64,000 nt of DNA, from positions 332,661-396,660 of the forward strand of contig JAUHXS010000001.1 of the NCBI GenBank assembly GCA_030426955.1, written 5' to 3'. The notes beneath the pieces are model-generated. The model saw only the letters and a program-made list of their open reading frames with translations, searched no databases and was not told the DNA's origin. The DNA is from Bacteroidia bacterium (lineage in GTDB: Bacteria; Bacteroidota; Bacteroidia; Chitinophagales; JAUHXS01). Shown here in pieces: positions 54,382 through 63,858 of this stretch; the stretch's first letter is position 1; the number at the start of each line of letters is the position of its first letter. The translations under genes and the position numbers were made by a program.

Positions 54382-55926
54382 TTACAATGGAATATTACCA
54401 TGTTTTTTTCTAGGCAGGTTATCTACCTTGTTTTCCAACATTTTAAAAGCTTTGATCAGTTTGATTCTTGTCTCATCAGGCTTAATCACCTCATCAACAA
54501 AGCCTCTATTTGCTGCTCTATATGGATCTGCAAATTTTTCGGTATACTCATCAGTTTTCTCCTGCAATGTCTTTTCGGGATCCTTAGATGCTTTGATCTC
54601 ATTTCTAAAGATAATTTCAACGGCTCCTTTTGCACCCATTACCGCGATTTCTGCGGTTGGCCATGCAAAGTTCATGTCTGCTCCAATATGCTTGGAGTTC
54701 ATCACATCATAAGCACCTCCATATGCCTTTCTCGTAATTACTGTAATTCTAGGAACAGTTGCTTCACTGAAAGCGTATAACAATTTTGCTCCATTGGTAA
54801 TGATCGCATTCCACTCTTGATCTGTGCCAGGTAAAAAGCCAGGAACGTCTTCAAATACAAGTAAGGGAATATTGAAAGCATCACAAAAACGAACAAACCT
54901 AGCTCCCTTTCTAGAAGAATTGATATCTAATACCCCAGCCAAAAAAGCAGGCTGATTAGCCACTATACCGATACTTCTTCCAGCTAGTCTACTGAATCCA
55001 ACGACTATATTTTCTGCATAATCTTTATGTATCTCATAAAAAGAACCTTCATCAACCACCTCATTAATCACATCTCGAATGTCATATGGTTGGTTTGGGT
55101 TTTCAGGGATAATATTAAGCAAATCTTCTCTTTTCTCATCTCCACCTTCATAAGGCTGAGTAGGCGTTTCATCCTCACAATTTTGAGGCATATAGCTTAA
55201 TAAAGTTTTAATCCCATTAATACATTCAATTTCATTAGTATAAGCAAAATGCGTCACTCCTGACTTGCTTGCATGGGTATTAGCTCCTCCTAACTCTTCT
55301 GATGTCACCTCTTCGTGAGTAACAGTTTTCACAACATTAGGCCCCGTAACAAACATATATGAAGTATTTTCTACCATCATAATAAAATCAGTAATGGCAG
55401 GTGAGTACACAGCACCTCCAGCACAAGGCCCCATGATAGCAGAAATCTGCGGAACAACTCCAGATGCTAAAGTATTTCTGTAGAAAATATCAGCATAGCC
55501 TCCTAGTGAAACAACACCCTCTTGAATTCTAGCACCTCCTGAATCATTCAGACCGATAACAGGGGCTCCATTTTTCATCGCCAAGTCCATCACCTTGCAA
55601 ATTTTCTCAGCATGAGTCTCTGATAGAGACCCTCCAAAAACTGTAAAATCTTGAGAAAAAACATAAACTAATCGTCCATTGACGGTTCCATAACCCGTCA
55701 CAACACCATCGCCTAAAGGTCTATTTTTATCCAAGCCAAAATCGGTTGACCGATGACGTACCAGCATACCAATTTCTTCAAATGAGCCTTCGTCTAAAAG
55801 AAAATGAATTCTTTCTCTTGCGGTTAACTTACCTTTATCATGTTGAGCATCAATTCTTTTCTGTCCTCCCCCTAATTTTGCTTCTACAATTTTTTCCTGT
55901 AACCTTTCAATCTTCTCTTTCATCAA
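54382..55926 (-). CDS. Acyl-CoA carboxylase carboxyltransferase subunit (propionyl/methylmalonyl-CoA type)
   Basis: The 514 residues match the biotin-dependent carboxyltransferase (beta) subunit of propionyl-CoA carboxylase or methylmalonyl-CoA decarboxylase: two crotonase-like halves with [22 protein letters not shown] at the start, [44 protein letters not shown] in the first half, and [16 protein letters not shown] and [19 protein letters not shown] in the second. It transfers CO2 from carboxybiotin to acyl-CoA. Neither a biotin carboxylase nor a biotin carrier gene is nearby. It is the third gene of the thioesterase-MATE operon (36-base gap). Confidence 0.9.
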   Translation of the reverse strand: MMKEKIERLQEKIVEAKLGGGQKRIDAQHDKGKLTARERIHFLLDEGSFEEIGMLVRHRSTDFGLDKNRPLGDGVVTGYGTVNGRLVYVFSQDFTVFGGSLSETHAEKICKVMDLAMKNGAPVIGLNDSGGARIQEGVVSLGGYADIFYRNTLASGVVPQISAIMGPCAGGAVYSPAITDFIMMVENTSYMFVTGPNVVKTVTHEEVTSEELGGANTHASKSGVTHFAYTNEIECINGIKTLLSYMPQNCEDETPTQPYEGGDEKREDLLNIIPENPNQPYDIRDVINEVVDEGSFYEIHKDYAENIVVGFSRLAGRSIGIVANQPAFLAGVLDINSSRKGARFVRFCDAFNIPLLVFEDVPGFLPGTDQEWNAIITNGAKLLYAFSEATVPRITVITRKAYGGAYDVMNSKHIGADMNFAWPTAEIAVMGAKGAVEIIFRNEIKASKDPEKTLQEKTDEYTEKFADPYRAANRGFVDEVIKPDETRIKLIKAFKMLENKVDNLPRKKHGNIPL

Positions 55927-55962
55927 TTTCTAGTTTTCTGCTTTAAAATCTAAGTTAACCAA

Positions 55963-57294
55963 TTATAATTTAATTTGTTTCCATTTGCCTTTTCTCAAGC
56001 CATTGTATGCTAACAATCCAATAAATACCCAATATATTACTTCTGCAAACCAAACTACTTCAATGGGCACATTCATGTAATGTACCATTACAAAAGCTGA
56101 AGAAATTGATAAAAATACAGATACGGCTTCCACCAACATTGCAGAACGTGTATCCCCTGCCCCCGTTAAAGAATTGAATAAAACAGTAGATACGGAGAAA
56201 AGGACAACACCAAATAACATGACTTTTAGCGCTCCTAATGAATCATTTATTAAACTAATGTCCCTAGTATAAATTGATACGATTTGCCTAGGAAACAGAA
56301 AGATAATAATACAACCAACTATAGTCAATAAAAAACTCAAAGTAGCTATCCTCTTAATTAATAGTGGAACAAGTTCTATCTTTCCTTGACCAATAACATT
56401 ACTTACCAGAGTATTTGAGGCAAATGCAAAACCAACACCAAATATGGTTACCATCATAGATAAACTCTTGATGATATTTGATATAGCCAATGCTCTTTCT
56501 CCTAATTGCTCAATAATGACAAAAAATACAAACCATCCTCCAAAAGCAAATAGATAAAATATAATAGCAGGATAGGATAACCGAAAAATTTTACGAATCA
56601 AGTCTTTAGAATGTGCTTTAAACTTATATAAGTTATAACGCACATGGTCTTTCTTTACAATACTATAAAGAACTAAGAAAACACTAGCTGCTATTTCCGC
56701 TACATAAGTTGCCAGCCCTGCGCCAGTAATTCCCATTTTAGGCATTCCCCAGTTACCAAAAATCAACCCATAATCCAACAAAATATTCACAACAGCAGTG
56801 ACGAGTGTACTCCATGCAATAACAGCAGTTTGGCCAGTACCGTTATATAAGGACCTAAAGAGTACATTAATAGCAACAAAAATAATTCCAAAACTCAAAT
56901 AGGATAAATATTCGAGGGCTGCCTCGGCAACTAATTCAGATTTTAAGAATAAGTGAAATATAAAGCCTGATGATATTTTCATATTGATCCATAACAGAGA
57001 TGCCACAATCAGAAGCAATTTAATACCATGATTAAATATCTTACCTATCTCGTGATATTCTCCTTCCCCTGTCCTACGTGCAACTAAAACCTGCAATCCA
57101 ACTCCAAGTCCCAAGCAAATAAAAATCTGAATAAAGTAGAAAATACCGCCTATAGCAGCAGCACCTAATTCTATCTCACCCACTCTCCCTAAGAAAATAG
57201 TATCTATTATATTAACTAAAGTCTGTGCTGAAGTGCTTAGTACGATCGGATATGCTAAGTTCCAAATTTGCTTATAGGAGATATCCAGTTTCAT
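55963..57294 (-). CDS. MATE family efflux transporter
   Basis: A 443-residue multidrug and toxin extrusion antiporter with about twelve membrane helices. The N-terminal sequence IWNLAYPIVLSTSAQTLVNIIDTIFLGRVGEIELGAAAIGG is typical of MATE helix 1-2, and a second similar half follows (IFRLSYPAIIFYLFAFGGWFVFFVII…). Drug or metabolite is exported in exchange for Na+ or H+. It starts 26 bases after the thioesterase gene and is followed by the carboxyltransferase. Confidence 0.9.
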   Translation of the reverse strand: MKLDISYKQIWNLAYPIVLSTSAQTLVNIIDTIFLGRVGEIELGAAAIGGIFYFIQIFICLGLGVGLQVLVARRTGEGEYHEIGKIFNHGIKLLLIVASLLWINMKISSGFIFHLFLKSELVAEAALEYLSYLSFGIIFVAINVLFRSLYNGTGQTAVIAWSTLVTAVVNILLDYGLIFGNWGMPKMGITGAGLATYVAEIAASVFLVLYSIVKKDHVRYNLYKFKAHSKDLIRKIFRLSYPAIIFYLFAFGGWFVFFVIIEQLGERALAISNIIKSLSMMVTIFGVGFAFASNTLVSNVIGQGKIELVPLLIKRIATLSFLLTIVGCIIIFLFPRQIVSIYTRDISLINDSLGALKVMLFGVVLFSVSTVLFNSLTGAGDTRSAMLVEAVSVFLSISSAFVMVHYMNVPIEVVWFAEVIYWVFIGLLAYNGLRKGKWKQIKL

Positions 57295-57320
57295 TTGCTC
57301 AAGACCTTATCAGTAAAGGC

Positions 57321-57758
57321 TTACATAAATTTGTCTATCACAGCCATTGTAGTTGTAGCCTTAGCAATCAAAGTTCTCTCCTCCCCATTAATTGTCCACA
57401 CCTCACTTTCGCAAAAAGATAATCGATTACCAGGCTTAAGCACCCACCCTTTGGCATATACTTTTTCTCCCACTCCACCTTTGAGACAAGAAACCTTAAT
57501 TTCAGCAGTTACTACATGCTTGCCTTCTGGAACTAATGAGAAAGCGGCAAATCCAGCAACAATATCACAGAGTGTTGACACCAATCCTCCATGTAATGCC
57601 TCATTTTGCTGTTTATGTATCTGCTGAATTAGCATTTCTCCCTCTACTAATCCCTCGCCTATATTCGTCAATTCAAAGCCAATATGTTTCATAAAATATT
57701 GACGCGTCAATTTATCCTCTATAACAGCCTTATAATTCGGATTTCTAGCCTTGTACAT
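57321..57758 (-). CDS. PaaI-like hotdog thioesterase
   Basis: A 145-residue single hotdog domain. The helix-turn segment QNEALHGGLVSTLCDIVAGFAAFSLVPEGK contains the HGG-plus-Asp pattern of PaaI/YdiI-type acyl-CoA thioesterases, and the strand VVTAEIKVSCLKGG follows. It hydrolyses acyl-CoA to acid and CoA; the chain is unknown. It heads the operon with the MATE transporter and the carboxyltransferase, which suggests CoA-ester metabolism. The -7 box at 57764-57771 leaves almost no leader before the ATG. Confidence 0.85.
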   Translation of the reverse strand: MYKARNPNYKAVIEDKLTRQYFMKHIGFELTNIGEGLVEGEMLIQQIHKQQNEALHGGLVSTLCDIVAGFAAFSLVPEGKHVVTAEIKVSCLKGGVGEKVYAKGWVLKPGNRLSFCESEVWTINGEERTLIAKATTTMAVIDKFM

Positions 57759-57763
57759 GACGG

Positions 57764-57771
57764 CAAAGTTA
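57764..57771 (-). promoter_or_regulatory. -7 box abutting the thioesterase start codon
   Basis: On the minus strand the bases read TAACTTTG, a perfect TAnnTTTG, ending 5 bases before the ATG. No TTG lies at the standard distance. As at purM, this predicts a leaderless or very short-leader transcript. Confidence 0.4.
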
Positions 57772-57895
57772 AGGAATCAGATCACAAATTTATATATCAA
57801 GTTTTCGACTTAATAATTCTGTAAATGCATTAAAACAAAATGCCACTTTAAAAAGCTTTACATAATGTGCACAATGTACATTAAGTCAATTAAGG

Positions 57896-58246
57896 CTACT
57901 CGTTGTACTTTTCCTTAGTCTTTTGAGGTTGATTGGTGGCCTTCTTGTACTTCCTTCTAGAGGCTTTAGGATTTCCCTTTGCATCTACATACTTTTTCTT
58001 TGATTTTGGATAGTTACTTTTAGCGTCTTTATAGACTTGCTTTGAAGCTTCTGGGTTATTATTGTATTTTGTCTTCAAACGATTTCTTTTCTCAGGGTGA
58101 CTCTCCACATCATTTTTTACTACTTTTGCCGCAGCGGGTCTCTTTTTAGCATCTTTTTTTACAATTGCTTTATTTTGTTGAGCGCATATATTCAAACAAC
58201 TCAACAATAATCCCATTAAACACAAGCCAGCAATATTATTCTTCAT
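57896..58246 (-). CDS. Secreted lysine-rich protein with 14-residue repeats
   Basis: A 116-residue protein with a signal peptide (MKNNIAGLCLMGLLLSCLNICAQQ) and then an extremely basic, Lys/Ala/Asn-rich body. The second half is a repeat of period about 14: KTKYNNNPEASKQ, KDAKSNYPKSKKK, VDAKGNPKASRRK, KKATNQPQKTKEK, with a conserved Y-x-x-A-x-x-N-P pattern. No known domain is seen. Low-complexity, positively charged secreted peptides of this size may bind DNA, teichoic-like polyanions or cell-surface polysaccharide, but this is a guess. The gene is monocistronic, 137 bases before the thioesterase operon. Confidence 0.7.
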   Translation of the reverse strand: MKNNIAGLCLMGLLLSCLNICAQQNKAIVKKDAKKRPAAAKVVKNDVESHPEKRNRLKTKYNNNPEASKQVYKDAKSNYPKSKKKYVDAKGNPKASRRKYKKATNQPQKTKEKYNE

Positions 58247-58407
58247 TATACATAGTTTTATATAAAGCTAACGCTTAGCTATTAAGAATAGAAGTCAACC
58301 ACCCTTTATTAATTACAAGTCTACCTGCAAATAGAAACCAAATAAAATCTCATTGTTTTACCAATAGTCTTTTATAACTTACAGGTTAGAATTTACAACC
58401 AACCAAT

Positions 58408-59958
58408 ATGGCACGACCTATTTCAGACGATTTATTTAAGCTGATAAAATCTCTTACGAGAAATGAGAAGCGCTATTTCAAGGTGTTTTCATCTTTGCAT
58501 ATCATTGGAGAAAAAAATAGTTATATAAAATTATTTGATATCGTAGACAAGCAAACTGAATATGATGAGCAAAGTATCATTAAAAAATATGGACATGAAA
58601 CATTTGTGAAAAATATTGCCAGATCAAAACATTATTTATATCAGCAAGTCTTAAAAAGCCTTCATGTCTTTCATCTAGAAAGCAGCCTTGTTTTGAAGTT
58701 CAAGTATGAAATGTCTTTGGTAGAAATATTATTCGAAAAAAGACTATTTGAACAAGGTCGCAAAGTACTAAAGAATACCAAGAATGTTGCACAACAGGTT
58801 CACGCACCTATAATTACACTAGATGTCTTAAAACTTGAGCGCAGAGCATTTACAGACAAACATTTTTTCAAGAATCCCGAATTGAAGATTTCAAGGCATT
58901 TAGAAGAGGAAAGAAAGACACTACAAGATCTTGATTCAATTATTACAAACTGGGGTTATAGGATTCAGACCTATTCGGTAATAGCGACGGAAGGTGTAAT
59001 AAGAGGAAAACAACAAGATAAAAAGCTTAAGCAAATTATTAATAGTCTAAAAAATCAAGATTTAAACCAACTTCCTTTTAATGCAAAGATAAATCACTAT
59101 AATACTCTTGCAAGCTACTATGATCGAATCAATGATTCAGCCAATGCTTTAAAATATGACAACTTGGCATTATCACTATTAGAATCAGACAAATCTATAT
59201 TATCATTAAATATTGGATTATATATTACAACCCTTGCCAATGCCATTATGATGAGTGCACGCTACTCAAAGGCAACCTATGAGGAATTAATTGATAAGCT
59301 TCAAACGTTGTATGATATGAAGCCATTAAACAATCTCGGGCAACCAACAAGTATATTCTTTTATTATCATTTACTAATGCTGCAATATTATATAGATTGT
59401 GGACAAACAACAGGTATTGAAAAGCATATTGAAGTAATGTCTAGTGCTATAGAACAGTACAAAGCTTTTGATAGCAAAATAAGAATAATATATATATACT
59501 ACATCTTATTTTATGCAAGTTTTACCATTGAATCATATACAACAGCTCTAGTATGGCTCAACAAGGTCCTTGACTCTAAGGAAACGGCAGAGTTAAAAGA
59601 TCTAAAAGCTATTAGTAGAATGGTTAATCTTATATTGCACTATGAACTAAGTAACACAATACTACTTTCAAATATTATAAAGCCAACCTATCGCTATTTA
59701 GTTAAAGCTGAGAAATTATATACCCCAGAGACATTAGTTTTGAAGTTTTTAAGGCAAAGATCTCACAAACTAGAAAGTCGTAATGAATTGGTCAATTCAT
59801 TTAAGAAACTACTAGTAGACATAGAAGAAGTAATGTCTCAAAATACTCCTGATAAAAATATGTTGCTATTATTCGATATCCCTTCTTGGCTTGAAAGCAA
59901 AATTAAAAGCAAGCCTTTTACAACTATCGTTCAAGAAAAGTATAAGGCTAGAACGTAA
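58408..59958 (+). CDS. Conserved helical (TPR-like) cytosolic protein of unknown function
   Basis: A 516-residue protein without a signal peptide or membrane segment. The N-terminal part carries the run SDDLFKLIKSLTRNEKRYFKVFSSL, conserved in a family of about 500-residue proteins in Bacteroidota, and then long amphipathic helices (for example YLYQQVLKSLHVFHLESSLVLKFKYEMSLVEILFEKRLFEQGRKVLKN) with TPR-like spacing of Y, A, L and K. No catalytic motif is seen. It lies between a secreted basic protein and T9SS cargo genes, which does not indicate a function. Confidence 0.75.
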   Translation: MARPISDDLFKLIKSLTRNEKRYFKVFSSLHIIGEKNSYIKLFDIVDKQTEYDEQSIIKKYGHETFVKNIARSKHYLYQQVLKSLHVFHLESSLVLKFKYEMSLVEILFEKRLFEQGRKVLKNTKNVAQQVHAPIITLDVLKLERRAFTDKHFFKNPELKISRHLEEERKTLQDLDSIITNWGYRIQTYSVIATEGVIRGKQQDKKLKQIINSLKNQDLNQLPFNAKINHYNTLASYYDRINDSANALKYDNLALSLLESDKSILSLNIGLYITTLANAIMMSARYSKATYEELIDKLQTLYDMKPLNNLGQPTSIFFYYHLLMLQYYIDCGQTTGIEKHIEVMSSAIEQYKAFDSKIRIIYIYYILFYASFTIESYTTALVWLNKVLDSKETAELKDLKAISRMVNLILHYELSNTILLSNIIKPTYRYLVKAEKLYTPETLVLKFLRQRSHKLESRNELVNSFKKLLVDIEEVMSQNTPDKNMLLLFDIPSWLESKIKSKPFTTIVQEKYKART

Positions 59959-60010
59959 TATATTCCTTTACTCAAAATGGTGTTTACAGAATTGGCATTT
60001 AATCTGTTTA

Positions 60011-61999
60011 TCAAATTAATATTAACTTTTTATAAAAAAAACCTATTTCTGTTTTTAGTATTATCCAAAAAAGTCCATGAAGTTCACCTAAGTCCACTTC
60101 TTGTTTAAGTAAACCGTCATTCTGTAAGTCTTCTACATAAACCACCCTACCCTCAATATCTAAGATAGATAACTCTACTTTTCCACTTGCTCCTGTAGAT
60201 ATCTCTACTAAAAACTGACCTTTATTAGGGTTGGGATATACAATAAAATCATCACTCAAAAAACCTTCATTTATCCCCACTATTCCGATATTATTGCATT
60301 CAGAAGTATCACTACAATTATCTTGTGTAATAATAACTGCATAATCACCATTTATAGTAGCAGTAAATGATTGATTAGTGTCTCCTGCAAGGATATTATT
60401 TTCATTGTTACAATCTATCCATTGATAAGAGGTAGCTCCTGTAAAATTGGCAGTAAGTGTTGCCTGATTGGCTGTCACTGACACATCTAGAGAATCTCTA
60501 ATAGATAGTATGATTGTAATTATACTATCGCATCCTGCTGTATTGGTAATAGTATCTGAATAAATTCCATTATCTGACCAAATGTATTTTCCGCTAGGAG
60601 AAACATAACTTTCACATAAATCAAGTGATATTGAATCAACAGTAGGCAAACAGGTTTTCCATAGCTCACTACCATTAATGCCATCATTAGCTGAAAAGTA
60701 GAGATCTGCCCCTCGAACAGCTAATTCATCTGGATCTGAAGAAGCAGATAAAGGGCGAATATCACTTACCATGAACATCGTATCATCCACACTACTATAC
60801 TTCCAAAGCTCCTTACCATTGATCCCATCATCAGCTGCAAAATAAAGATCAGTTCCCAATATAATCATATCACTTATTGAAGCATTGTCACTTCCTGAAT
60901 TAAGGTCTTTTACCATAGTAGCGCCTGTCTCGCTATCATAACGCCATAGTTCTCTTCCAACATTACCATCATCTGCTGTAAAATAGAGATATCCTTCAAA
61001 TGCCAAGAATTGTTGAGGAAATGAAGAACTACTTCCTAAGTTTATATCTAATACTAGGATTGTAGTATCCATCATAGGGTCATATTGCCATAGCTCTTTT
61101 CCTATCGAGGTGCCTTTAGCCTGAAAATACAGACTCCCTTCAAATTCTGTTATATATTTTGGGCTAGAGTTACTGACTCCAAGATTAATATCTTGAATTA
61201 TCATGGCAGTATCCATTATAGGATCATATTTCCATAGTTCTCTTCCAGCACTAGATGAGCCTTTAGCACTAAAATAAAGAGCTGTATCAAATATGGCAAA
61301 TTGTTCAGGCGAAGAGGATGTTGAACCAGAGTTGATGTCTATTAAGTAAAGAGTTGAACCGTCATATCTCCACAATTCAATGCCATTACTGCCATCATCT
61401 GCTTGAAAATATATGTTGGAACCTAATACAATTGGATATTTTGGCGAAGAAGATCCTGCACCTGGATTGACATCGATTAACGTAGTATTTATACCATCAT
61501 GTTTCCAAAACTCTACTCCATTGGTACCATCATTTGCTGTGAAATATAAGTCAGTCCCCAATATTCTTATTTTCAATGGTGTTGAAGAGTTAGCACCTGG
61601 ATTGATATCTTTTACCAAAACAACAGAATCCATAAAACTGTCGTATTTCCATAATTCTATTCCAGTGGTTCCATCATCTGCGGTAAAGAACAAATCTGCT
61701 CCCAAAGCAATTAATTGATCGGGTGATGAGGATCCTGCATCAGGGTTGATGTCAAACAAAGTCGTTTCCACTCCATTAGTCTTCCATAATTCTACTCCAC
61801 TAAAGCCGTCATCTGCAGTAAAAAATAAATCTGTCCCTAATACAGTTAAGTGATCTACAAAAGAAGAACCAAAGCCAGGTTGAATGTCTTGTGCTAAAAC
61901 AACTTGTTGAGCATTAGCCCTAAAGCTGATCAAAAAAACGAGTAACACAAAAGTTACCTTTTGAATAATCACTTCTCTTTTTATTAAACTTCTTTTCAT
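60011..61999 (-). CDS. ELWxxDGT-repeat protein with T9SS type A sorting domain
   Basis: A 662-residue exported protein with a signal peptide (…VTFVLLVFLISFRANAQ). Nine repeats follow, about 47 residues each, with the core ELWK/R-Y/T-D/N-G and the half LG.DLYF.ADDG…G (for example GVELWKTNG, GIELWKYDS, GVEFWKHDG, GRELWRYDS, GSELWKTC). This is the ELWxxDGT repeat family, expected to form a beta-propeller. A short Ig-like module (DSISLDLCESYVSPSGKYIW…) and a type A sorting domain (FIVYPNPNKGQFLVEIS…LSILDIEGRVVYVED…) follow. It is 21 bases downstream of the 63709 gene, probably one operon. Confidence 0.88.
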   Translation of the reverse strand: MKRSLIKREVIIQKVTFVLLVFLISFRANAQQVVLAQDIQPGFGSSFVDHLTVLGTDLFFTADDGFSGVELWKTNGVETTLFDINPDAGSSSPDQLIALGADLFFTADDGTTGIELWKYDSFMDSVVLVKDINPGANSSTPLKIRILGTDLYFTANDGTNGVEFWKHDGINTTLIDVNPGAGSSSPKYPIVLGSNIYFQADDGSNGIELWRYDGSTLYLIDINSGSTSSSPEQFAIFDTALYFSAKGSSSAGRELWKYDPIMDTAMIIQDINLGVSNSSPKYITEFEGSLYFQAKGTSIGKELWQYDPMMDTTILVLDINLGSSSSFPQQFLAFEGYLYFTADDGNVGRELWRYDSETGATMVKDLNSGSDNASISDMIILGTDLYFAADDGINGKELWKYSSVDDTMFMVSDIRPLSASSDPDELAVRGADLYFSANDGINGSELWKTCLPTVDSISLDLCESYVSPSGKYIWSDNGIYSDTITNTAGCDSIITIILSIRDSLDVSVTANQATLTANFTGATSYQWIDCNNENNILAGDTNQSFTATINGDYAVIITQDNCSDTSECNNIGIVGINEGFLSDDFIVYPNPNKGQFLVEISTGASGKVELSILDIEGRVVYVEDLQNDGLLKQEVDLGELHGLFWIILKTEIGFFYKKLILI
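60720..61880 (-). repeat. Nine coding ELWxxDGT repeats
   Basis: Tandem units of about 140 bases code the ELWK/ADDG pattern, giving regularly spaced TTCCATAATTC / TTCCAAAGCTC-like stretches on the plus strand. Repeats 5 and 6 have a shortened loop (SSAGRELWKYD, TSIGKELWQYD). The number of repeats is read directly from the translation. Confidence 0.8.
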
Positions 62000-62020
62000 T
62001 AGTATAATTTTTTTTGATTA

Positions 62021-63673
62021 TTAATAAACTACAGTTACATTAGAACTTTTAGTAATAGTCTCACCCAGTATGTAGCCTATCTCTATACGATATAAATAAA
62101 CGCCTCTTTCTACCACCATATTAGCAACTTTACCATCCCACTCTGTTGCATTCATTTCCTTATAGAGAAGATTTCCAAATCTATCAAAGATGCTAAGTTC
62201 AACATACTTAACATTTTCGTAACCCTTCATGGTAATTACCAATTGATCATTATAGCCATCTCCATTCGGAGAAAAGGCATTTGGCAAAAATGGAACTTGT
62301 CTTGTAAATACGGTAACAGAATCTCGACCTGAACAACCATTTGGATCAACTGCAATAACGTAGTATGTTGTCTTTGAATCTGGACTAGCAACTGGCTTTT
62401 CACAAATTAAACAACTAAGAGATAGCTCATCATCCCAAGTATAGGCATTCCCTCCTGAGGGCATTAGCACAACGCTATTTCCCAAAATGATTGAGGTATC
62501 TTTCCCTGCATCAATGATTATCGGGAAAGCTATTTCTGAAACTGAATCTTTAGCCACACCACAAGCATTCATCACAGACAAGCTATAGCTAGTATTCTCA
62601 CTTACAACATCAAAGAAGAAAGAATCAGTCGCTGAACCTGTATTCCAAAGAAAATGATCGCCATTAATAATAGAGGATATATGGATGGTATCTCCTAGAC
62701 AAACTGAATCAGGAATAATTATCTGCGCATAAGGATCGGAAGTCACTTCAATATCTATGGAGTCATTATAGGTAAAACAATTCCCAGTATCTATCACACT
62801 TAAATAAATAAGGGTATCAGTAGTAACTTCAAAGCTAATTTGCGGAGTAGTATCATCAATATTCCAAATTGTTTGTAGGCCATCTTTCTGGGTAATGGTC
62901 AATGTATCTCCATAGCAAAGTGTATCTTTTGAAAAGGCATACAACGTTTCACCACACCCCATCACTATAACATGATCTATATAGTAATAGGCTGCATCCC
63001 AATTTCCATCACCATTACCATTATTATTAACATATACAGTATCTATATTTGAGTCAAGCTCAAAGTTACCAATCGTCATAAAGCGCTCTCCTCCATTAGC
63101 AGTAAAGCTACCAGATATCAATGTCCAACCTTCTTTATCTGATAGTGTTTGCCCAGATGGAGATGCAACGTGAGGTATTGGGTCTAAATATTGAACTCCT
63201 GTTCCACCAATTGAGGTATAAGAGAAAAATGCTCCTATCGAGCCAACAGCATATCTCATGGTATCTGCTAAACTCACGTAAAACGAAACATTATAACATT
63301 TCCCTGATTCAAGCGGCTGCAATAATTCGACTTGCACATACTCTCTTCTGTTTAAGGGGCTTGTCTTTAAATAGCAATATAACCCTACATATCCTTCCCC
63401 TCTATAAGGTTCTTGTTGTCCAAATACATTACTATACGGATTTACAGAGCCTGTGTTGCAGGTATTAAAATAATCTGAAGATCCAACGCTTGTTGGTGCT
63501 ATCCATGGAAGCGGAATCTTAGAATTTGCCGAGCCAGAGCCAGAAATCCCTGCTGGACAGGTCTCATAACATTCAAAGCTATTGTTCGGTACTAGGTTTT
63601 GTGACGATACAATGTTTGCAAACAAACAAAAGCCAGCAAATAAAAAAATTATACGTTCTACCCTTATATTCAT
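62021..63673 (-). CDS. Secreted protein with gliding-motility (T9SS type B) C-terminal domain
   Basis: From the ATG at 63673 the protein is 550 residues and starts with a clean signal peptide (MNIRVERIIFLFAGFCLFANIVSS). An ATG at 63709 would add 12 charged residues before it and is less likely. An N-terminal domain (NLVPNNSFECYETCPAG…WIAPTSVGSSDYFNTC…) is of the kind often found in Bacteroidota before PKD-like modules; it resembles carbohydrate-binding beta-sandwiches. Ig/PKD-like modules of the DT..I.D.V.L.G.TI.I type follow (about 250-450). The end is a type B domain: LPNAFSPNGDGYNDQLVI…ELSIFDRFGNLLYKE…EWDGKVANMVVERGVYLYRIE. Likely cell-surface, role unknown. It precedes the ELWxxDGT gene by 21 bases. 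Confidence 0.85.
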   Translation of the reverse strand: MNIRVERIIFLFAGFCLFANIVSSQNLVPNNSFECYETCPAGISGSGSANSKIPLPWIAPTSVGSSDYFNTCNTGSVNPYSNVFGQQEPYRGEGYVGLYCYLKTSPLNRREYVQVELLQPLESGKCYNVSFYVSLADTMRYAVGSIGAFFSYTSIGGTGVQYLDPIPHVASPSGQTLSDKEGWTLISGSFTANGGERFMTIGNFELDSNIDTVYVNNNGNGDGNWDAAYYYIDHVIVMGCGETLYAFSKDTLCYGDTLTITQKDGLQTIWNIDDTTPQISFEVTTDTLIYLSVIDTGNCFTYNDSIDIEVTSDPYAQIIIPDSVCLGDTIHISSIINGDHFLWNTGSATDSFFFDVVSENTSYSLSVMNACGVAKDSVSEIAFPIIIDAGKDTSIILGNSVVLMPSGGNAYTWDDELSLSCLICEKPVASPDSKTTYYVIAVDPNGCSGRDSVTVFTRQVPFLPNAFSPNGDGYNDQLVITMKGYENVKYVELSIFDRFGNLLYKEMNATEWDGKVANMVVERGVYLYRIEIGYILGETITKSSNVTVVY

Positions 63674-63858
63674 CTTAATGTCATTTCTAACCCTTTCACT
63701 AATTGTCATAATTCAGCAATTATCATTAGTTACAATTTACAACATAATAAACCATAGTCACAAGACATGAAATACCAGTTGATTACAAGTCAAACACTAC
63801 GGAGATAAAAGGGGCGATAATGATTAATCTTACTAGTCAATAAATGTACTCTTGCATA

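Noticed and set aside
58266-58280. AGCTAA-CGC-TTAGCT inverted repeat
   Set aside because: It has only 6-bp arms and no T-run; such repeats are expected by chance in AT-rich intergenic DNA.
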